8,742 bases of DNA from Chloroflexota bacterium (lineage in GTDB: Bacteria > Chloroflexota > Limnocylindria > Limnocylindrales > CSP1-4): assembly GCA_021785115.1 (NCBI GenBank), contig JAJYGO010000496.1:1-8742 (forward strand), given 5' to 3'. Under the pieces are notes generated by a model that was given only the letters and a program-made list of their open reading frames with translations, was not told where the DNA came from and ran no database searches. A program made the position numbers and the translations under genes. How positions within the stretch are numbered: position 1 is the first letter of the stretch; each line of letters opens with the position of its first letter. Below, in pieces: positions 5,793 through 8,742 of this stretch.

Positions 5793-6090
5793 GCCGATGG
5801 CCGAGTACGTCCGCCATCACCGCTGCTACAACGCCGACCCGAACGTGAGCATTGCCGACTGGGACCGGGGCATCCTCGCCATCGAGCGCGAGGCCCTGCC
5901 GTCCGTCGAGCGGCTGGCGAAGGCGCTGGCGAAGTGGTGGGCCAGCGATGGGTCCATGCCCGGCACCGGCTCATGGGAGGCCGATGGCGGCTGGTCTGCT
6001 GACGCCGCCGCGATCCTCGCCGCCCTCGCCAGCACGGAGGAGCCGCCCGACTTCGGGTTGCAGGAGATCACGCGGGGCGTCAAGGAGTAA
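5785..6090 (+). CDS. Small hypothetical protein with duplicated C-terminal module (101 aa)
   Basis: The ATG lies 7 nt after GGAGGAG and overlaps the micro-ORF by 8 nt. Residues 1-41 are unique, with YVRHHRCYNADPNVSIADWD and a short helix. Residues 42-86 are identical to residues 56-100 of the gene at 3077, so the two proteins share one C-terminal domain behind different N-termini. Here ALASTEEP is not the end: a further 15 residues (PDFGLQEITRGVKE after the final P) run to a TAA, and no start codon follows. This is the last gene of the coupled array, which fits the boundary element losing its coupling role. Function unknown. Confidence 0.82.
   Translation: MSEPMAEYVRHHRCYNADPNVSIADWDRGILAIEREALPSVERLAKALAKWWASDGSMPGTGSWEADGGWSADAAAILAALASTEEPPDFGLQEITRGVKE
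5908..6044 (+). repeat. 137-bp dispersed repeat, copy 2
   Basis: This is the second copy of the module at 3242-3378, in frame within the gene at 5785. Identity starts abruptly at GAGCGGCTGGCG and ends after GGAGGAGCC, beyond which the two loci are unrelated. Confidence 0.9.
6019..6044 (+). repeat. Coding/RBS boundary element, copy F (terminal, uncoupled)
   Basis: This copy lies inside the gene at 5785, upstream of an extra C-terminal extension. No gene starts directly after it, so only its coding role remains. Confidence 0.8.
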
Positions 6091-6109
6091 CGAGCCCACG
6101 CCGCTGCAC

Positions 6110-6139
6110 TTGTAAGGTCGCTGCGATGGGTGCTACAGT
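6110..6139 (+). promoter_or_regulatory. Putative sigma-70-type promoter for the terminase small subunit gene
   Basis: TTGTAA at 6110-6115 and TACAGT at 6134-6139 are separated by 18 bp, each matching consensus at four of six positions. It lies just after the TAA that ends the small-gene array. Transcription would begin near 6146, giving a leader of about 90 nt before the ATG at 6237. Confidence 0.5.
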
Positions 6140-6155
6140 CCGTCGCATCCTTCCC

Positions 6156-6205
6156 GGCGCCCACCGCCACAAAGGGCGCCGCGGTCCAGCCGCCTCACCA
6201 GCGGC
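6156..6205 (+). other. Two hairpins in the terminase small subunit leader
   Basis: GGCGCCC (6156-6162) pairs with GGGCGCC (6174-6180) around an 11-nt loop, and GCCGC (6189-6193) pairs with GCGGC (6201-6205). Neither is followed by a T-run. They may end the upstream transcript or structure the 5' leader. A 9-codon frame, MGGGKTLPR (6211-6240), ends in an ATGA overlap with the terminase ATG. Confidence 0.4.
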
Positions 6206-6236
6206 CCCTCATGGGTGGGGGTAAGACTCTCCCGCG

Positions 6237-6857
6237 ATGACCGCACGACGCTCCTCCGACGTTCCAGCGACTCCTCCGACGACTCCCGCGGACGCTGCCG
6301 CGACCCCTTCCGACGGTGCGATCGGGACTCCCGTCGACGCGCCGCAACAGGCTGCAACGACCAGACGCCCGCGCGCGCACGACTGGTGGCCGGCCTTCTT
6401 CGAGGCGTACGGTCAGGTCGGCAACGTGACCGACGCGGCCACCCGAGCCGGCGTGGAGGCGGTCACTGCGCGCAGTGCCAAGCACCGCTACCCGGAGTTC
6501 CGACAGCGGCTGGAGGAGGCGGAGGCCGCGTACTGCGACCGCATCCGGCGCGAGATCTACCGCCGCGCCGTGGTGGGCGTGGACAAGCCGGTGTTCGGCA
6601 CGATCGTCGACGCGAACGGCAACCGGGTCACGGGGCAGGTGGGGACCGTCCGCGAGTACTCGGATCGCATGCTGGAGCTGGAGGCGCGGGCCAAGATGCC
6701 CGAGGTCTACGGCGAGCGCCTGCGGGTGGACGTGGCCAGCGAGGCGCGGCGCATCGCCCGCGAACTGGGGGCGACCCCCGAGGAAGAGGACGACGCCGTC
6801 CGCGAGGCCGAGCGCATCCTCCAGCACCGCCGCGAGGAGCTTCGCCGCAAGGTCTGA
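6237..6857 (+). CDS. Terminase small subunit (TerS-like)
   Basis: This 206-residue protein would recognise phage DNA and load the large terminase for packaging. Residues 1-45 are an Ala/Thr/Pro-rich, probably disordered, leader. Residues 50-90 look like a helix-turn-helix, with WPAFFEAYGQVGNVTDAATR followed by a recognition-helix-like segment and a HRYPEFRQRLEEAE helix. The block DRIRREIYRRAVVGVDKPVF (101-120) with GTVREYSDRMLELEARAKMP (136-155) is characteristic of phage small-terminase proteins as I recall them. An acidic then basic helical C-terminus follows (ELGATPEEEDD, then RILQHRREELRRKV), the likely contact region for the large subunit. The large subunit begins 1.3 kb downstream, not adjacent. 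The start is the first ATG of the frame; the ribosome binding site is weak and lies within the G-rich run upstream. Confidence 0.82.
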   Translation: MTARRSSDVPATPPTTPADAAATPSDGAIGTPVDAPQQAATTRRPRAHDWWPAFFEAYGQVGNVTDAATRAGVEAVTARSAKHRYPEFRQRLEEAEAAYCDRIRREIYRRAVVGVDKPVFGTIVDANGNRVTGQVGTVREYSDRMLELEARAKMPEVYGERLRVDVASEARRIARELGATPEEEDDAVREAERILQHRREELRRKV

Positions 6858-6866
6858 CCGTACCCG

Positions 6867-6895
6867 TTGACAGCCTCGCGCGAGCCCGCTAAGGT
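6867..6895 (+). promoter_or_regulatory. Strong sigma-70-type promoter for a noncoding transcript
   Basis: A perfect TTGACA (6867-6872) is followed after exactly 17 bp by TAAGGT (6890-6895), a TANNNT -10 box. It begins ten bases after the terminase small subunit stop. The predicted start is near 6902. No convincing protein gene lies within the next 400 bp. Confidence 0.7.
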
Positions 6896-7032
6896 GGTCC
6901 CCGACCCCCGGCGAGGGGACCCCGGTGAGCCCGGAGCGGATAGGTCCCGGCAGGGACAGCCGTGAGGGTGATCGCCGGCCCGCTTCCCCTCGCAGGCACC
7001 CGCCCGTCGACGGCGGACGAGGGTCGTCAGCG

Positions 7033-7083
7033 GGGCCAGCCACGAGTGACCCGAGGGCAGGACCGGAGGGCCAGCCACGAGTG
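7033..7083 (+). repeat. 16-bp direct repeat inside the candidate RNA
   Basis: GGGCCAGCCACGAGTG occurs at 7033-7048 and again at 7068-7083, 35 bp apart. Both copies lie mostly in the large loop closed by the 11-bp stem at 7024-7034/7086-7096, with the first copy's first two bases in the stem. Confidence 0.8.
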
Positions 7084-7222
7084 GTCCCGCTGACGAGGGG
7101 GGCCGGCCGCAGGGTTGGCACCCCCGCAAGCTCGGTTCGGCGGGCAGCCTCGCGAGAGGTAACCGCCACGCCCGGAGGCATCCGGGAGGCACACGCCGAC
7201 ACGGTGACCAGCCGAGCGCGCC

Positions 7223-7250
7223 CGATCCCCCGGTGACGACCGGGGGATCG
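7223..7250 (+). terminator. Terminator-like hairpin, 11-bp perfect stem
   Basis: CGATCCCCCGG (7223-7233) and its exact complement (7240-7250) flank the loop TGACGA. No T-run follows, which is common for high-GC bacteria, so its terminator function is likely but not certain. It separates the candidate RNA from the operators and gene that follow. Confidence 0.65.
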
Positions 7251-7254
7251 CCGC

Positions 7255-7309
7255 ATCTGTACAGGAACGGGCTACCAATCTGTACAGATGGCGGGTAATC
7301 TGTACAGAT
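7255..7309 (+). promoter_or_regulatory. Triple palindromic operator with TGTACA core, overlapping a start codon
   Basis: The perfect 12-bp palindrome ATCTGTACAGAT occurs at 7278-7289 and 7298-7309. A 10-of-12 copy (ATCTGTACAGGA) lies at 7255-7266. Centres are 23 and 20 bp apart, about two helical turns, so bound proteins would lie on roughly one face of the DNA. The third copy includes the first two bases of the ATG at 7308. TAATCT (7296-7301) fits a TANNNT -10 box for a leaderless message beginning at the ATG, and it would be covered by a protein on the third site. TGTACA is the known operator core for the Phd/YefM antitoxin family, and the adjacent gene resembles that family at its N-terminus. 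Confidence 0.75.
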
Positions 7310-7766
7310 GAACGCCAGCGAGTTCCGCACGGGCTTCCTCCGACTCGACGAGCCCGCGACGGTGACGGACGGGAAGTCCGGTCGAGTCATAGGGACGTGG
7401 TTCCCCGGCGGTCACGAGTGCGCCGGAGCGAAGGCGATGGCTGGCGCGGCGCTCGGGTCGATCCCGCAGGGGCGGATGCTCGCGCGCCAGTTCTCCGACA
7501 TGGAGGAGCGCGCGGTCAGGGCCGAGCGCGAGCGCGACGAGGCGCTGGGAGAGATTGCCAACCTCAAGCGCCAGCTCGCGCAGCGTACCTCCGGCGAACC
7601 TCGGTACGCACCGGGTACGCCCGAGGCACCGGAACGTCCGAACCCGAGCAGGACGGAGGTAGGCGGGCTGTCGCGGGAGGCGCAGCGGGCGGCACAGGAC
7701 GCGATCCTCGCGCGCGACCGCAGGCTGCGGTCGATCCTGCCGAAGCCGAAGGGGAAGGGCGAGTAG
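7308..7766 (+). CDS. Phd/YefM-like N-terminus with coiled-coil extension (152 aa)
   Basis: The first 35 residues (SEFRTGFLRLDEPATVT, then GRVIGTWFPGG) have the layout of a Phd/YefM DNA-binding domain: an S-E-x-R helix, a conserved Leu, a strand ending in V-T-V/D, and a G-R-x-I-G/A-x-W turn. The rest is unlike an antitoxin tail: a coiled coil at about 60-93 (MEERAVRAERERDEALGEIA) and then a Pro-rich, basic C-terminus ending KPKGKGE. The ATG lies within the last of three palindromes, and no ribosome binding site is evident, suggesting leaderless or tightly regulated translation. The likely role is autorepression at those palindromes, with the coiled coil for assembly or partner binding. No toxin gene is recognisable next to it. 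The gene is directly abutted by the next (TAG then ATG). A structural role in the packaging region is an alternative. Confidence 0.75.
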   Translation: MNASEFRTGFLRLDEPATVTDGKSGRVIGTWFPGGHECAGAKAMAGAALGSIPQGRMLARQFSDMEERAVRAERERDEALGEIANLKRQLAQRTSGEPRYAPGTPEAPERPNPSRTEVGGLSREAQRAAQDAILARDRRLRSILPKPKGKGE

Positions 7767-7970
7767 ATGCCGACGCCGTGGTTCAAGCTCCGCATCGACG
7801 CGCTGGAGACAGAGCTGCGCAAGGCGAACGCGGATCTGTCGAACGCGCTGGCCCGCGTCGAGACGCTGGAGGCCGAGCTGCGCGAGGCGGTCGCGGAGCC
7901 GCAGGATCGGCCGGAGTCGAAGCCTCTGAACCCGGGGCCGGACCTCGACGCCTCGCCGTGGCTGCGGTGA
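7767..7970 (+). CDS. Small coiled-coil protein (67 aa)
   Basis: The ATG immediately follows the TAG of the previous gene, with a purine-rich GGGGAAGGGCGAG upstream. Residues 8-45 form a clear heptad-like helix (LRIDALETELRKANADLSNA, then RVETLEAELREAVAE), with leucines at regular spacing. A Pro-rich tail ends in DASPWLR. It may oligomerise or pair with the coiled coil of the preceding gene product. No family is recognised. The stop overlaps the following GTG (GTGA). Confidence 0.72.
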   Translation: MPTPWFKLRIDALETELRKANADLSNALARVETLEAELREAVAEPQDRPESKPLNPGPDLDASPWLR

Positions 7971-8185
7971 TCGTGCTGTCGCACCGAGCCCAAGGCGGGG
8001 GGCATCGTGGTCGAGGGCGCTGCACCGTCTGCGGCCGGCCCATTCATCAGTCGGTACGTCGAGCGGGGGACAGCATCCCGGTCTGCACGCACGCGGTTCC
8101 GTACCACGGACTCGACTGTCCGGAGCCGGCATTCCTGACTCCCGTCCACGTCTGGTGGCAGCACAACCCTAGGCGGATCGGGTGA
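7967..8185 (+). CDS. Small zinc-binding-like protein (72 aa)
   Basis: The GTG overlaps the stop upstream and the frame ends in a GTGA overlap with the large terminase start. The motif CTVCGRPI (C19, C22) is followed by C40-T-H42, H47 and C51, a plausible set of zinc ligands. The rest includes an aromatic segment (VHVWWQHNPRR). The N-terminus is Gly/Arg/His-rich and basic, which would suit nucleic acid binding. Position directly before the large terminase, with tight coupling, suggests expression with the packaging genes; an HNH-type packaging nuclease is not supported because no HNH core is visible. Function unknown. Confidence 0.68.
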   Translation: MIVLSHRAQGGGHRGRGRCTVCGRPIHQSVRRAGDSIPVCTHAVPYHGLDCPEPAFLTPVHVWWQHNPRRIG

Positions 8186-8742
8186 GCCTCGACGCCTCGC
8201 TGATCGGCTACGAGGCGGCCAAGACGGCCATCGCCCGCAGCCGCAGCCGCGCGCAGGTCGACGACTCGCGCGTGGGCTGGCAGGCCGACCCGGTGGGCTG
8301 GGTCGAGACGCGACTGGGCGAGCGCATGTGGTCGAAGCAGCGCGACATCGCCACGAGCGTCAGGGACCACCGGCGCACGGCCGTCCACGCCGGGTTCGCA
8401 TCAGGGAAGAGCTGGTCGGCAGCCCGGATCGCCGCGTGGTGGCTGGAGTCGCACCCGGCCGGGCAGGCGTTCGTCGTCTCCACCGCCACGTCGTTCGCGC
8501 AGGTGCGGGCGATCCTGTGGCGCGAGATCAACCGCGCGCACACGAAGGGCAAGCTCGTCGGGCGCGTGAACCAGACCGAGTGGTGGATCGACGAGGAGCT
8601 GGTCGGCTTCGGGCGCAAGCCGTCCGAGTACAACGCCGAGGCCATCTCGGGCATCCATGCGCGCTACGTGCTGGTCGTCATCGACGAGGCGTCGGGCGTC
8701 CCCTCGACGCTGTGGGACATGGCCGACGGGCTCGTGGCGAAC
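8182..8742 (+). CDS. Terminase large subunit, N-terminal ATPase part (runs off the window)
   Basis: This is the start of the packaging motor ATPase/nuclease; 187 residues are visible and the frame is open at the edge. The ATPase core is clear: a Q-motif-like WSKQRDI at 50-56, a Walker A variant GFASGKSW at 71-78, FVVSTATSFAQVRAILWREI at 97-116, and Walker B VLVVIDEA at 163-170 with the catalytic Glu at 169. The nuclease domain would lie beyond the window. The GTG start is fixed by the GTGA overlap, with GGCGG 5 nt before it. The Walker A has Ala-Ser where many proteins have Gly or Thr, within the range known for large terminases. The distance from the small subunit gene (1.3 kb) is unusual. 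Confidence 0.93.
   Translation, partial: MSLDASLIGYEAAKTAIARSRSRAQVDDSRVGWQADPVGWVETRLGERMWSKQRDIATSVRDHRRTAVHAGFASGKSWSAARIAAWWLESHPAGQAFVVSTATSFAQVRAILWREINRAHTKGKLVGRVNQTEWWIDEELVGFGRKPSEYNAEAISGIHARYVLVVIDEASGVPSTLWDMADGLVAN

Larger units (their letters stand above)
6902..7250 (+). ncRNA. Candidate structured noncoding RNA between the terminase genes
   Basis: The stretch 6858-7307 has no credible gene. Within it, the segment from the predicted start of a consensus promoter to a terminator-like hairpin contains many perfect stems. GCGAGGGGA (6911-6919) pairs with 6985-6993 (9 bp), enclosing GTCCC-GGCA-GGGAC (6944-6957) and CCGG-TGAGC-CCGG (6922-6934). An 11-bp stem pairs 7024-7034 with 7086-7096. 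GGCGG (7139-7143) pairs with CCGCC (7163-7167) and encloses CCTC-GCGA-GAGG, a GNRA tetraloop hairpin. CCCGGA-GGCA-TCCGGG lies at 7171-7186. The loop GGCA occurs in two hairpins. I cannot match this to a known RNA class. High GC makes chance stems common, so comparative evidence is essential. The 103-codon frame here (6925-7236) is Arg/Pro/Gly-rich and unlike a protein. Confidence 0.5.

Noticed and set aside
3042..6044. A CRISPR array or integron attC sites
   Set aside because: The repeats are coding, unevenly spaced by whole genes, not palindromic, and no integrase or cas gene is present.
7120..7186. A GGTTCGG segment and nearby hairpins suggesting a tRNA
   Set aside because: No acceptor stem, anticodon arm or correctly spaced T-arm could be assembled.
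6925..7236. A 103-codon GTG-initiated open frame with GAGGGG upstream in the noncoding stretch
   Set aside because: Its translation is dominated by Arg, Pro and Gly with no motif or predicted fold, it runs through strong stems, and its stop is inside the terminator-like hairpin. It is kept as the main alternative to an RNA gene.
6195..7256. A 353-codon open frame on the - strand across the terminase small subunit and the noncoding stretch
   Set aside because: The + strand gene has recognisable terminase sequence, and the antisense product has low-complexity composition without motifs.
6902..7310. A type III toxin-antitoxin system (repeat RNA, terminator, toxin gene)
   Set aside because: The order is superficially similar, but there are only two short repeats and the downstream protein is Phd-like with a coiled coil, not a ToxN-like nuclease.

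Overview
The window is a stretch of a tailed double-stranded DNA phage or prophage from a high-GC host. Every convincing gene is on the + strand. The phage assignment rests on a terminase small subunit (6237-6857), the start of a terminase large subunit (8182 to the window end), a phage-type helicase/DNA-methyltransferase fusion (151-2358), and a chain of very small genes joined by ATGA or GTGA stop/start overlaps. High GC, frequent GTG starts and TANNNT-like -10 boxes fit an actinobacterial or similar host. The host cannot be fixed from sequence alone.

Layout. (1) 1-2358: the end of an upstream gene, then a 735-residue SNF2-like helicase fused to a beta-class (motif IV before motif I) DNA methyltransferase. 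(2) 2355-6090: a densely packed array of small genes with signs of shuffling and decay. These include a 37-codon remnant of a larger gene, a reading frame with no sensible stop, a phage Dam-type adenine methyltransferase cut off at about residue 94 and joined out of frame to the tail of another gene, and several small Cys-rich putative metal-binding proteins. Many of these genes share short sequence modules. The most striking is a boundary element of about 39 bp. It encodes the C-terminal peptide ALASTEEP(RHE) of one gene, carries GGAGGAG as the ribosome binding site of the next, and ends in that gene's overlapping start codon. Two micro-ORFs (13 and 21 codons) look like boundary elements left after the gene body was lost. 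A 137-bp module is present in two genes with only four differences, all synonymous. (3) 6091-6236: an intergenic region with a plausible sigma-70-type promoter and two hairpins. (4) 6237-8742: the packaging module.

The packaging module is interrupted by a noncoding stretch of about 450 bp (6858-7307). It begins with a consensus-like promoter (TTGACA, 17 bp, TAAGGT) and ends with an 11-bp perfect terminator-like hairpin. Between them is sequence rich in long perfect stems, so I propose an independent structured RNA of roughly 350 nt. Immediately after it are three copies of the palindrome ATCTGTACAGAT, the last overlapping the ATG of the next gene. That gene's N-terminus resembles a Phd/YefM-type DNA-binding domain, and the TGTACA core is the operator core known for that family. 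An autoregulated Phd/YefM-like regulator is therefore a coherent hypothesis.

The early array probably reads as one translationally coupled operon entering from the left. The terminase small subunit, the proposed RNA and the Phd-like/coiled-coil/zinc-protein/large-terminase operon each have their own apparent transcription signals. Family assignments come from motif recognition only; no database search was run.
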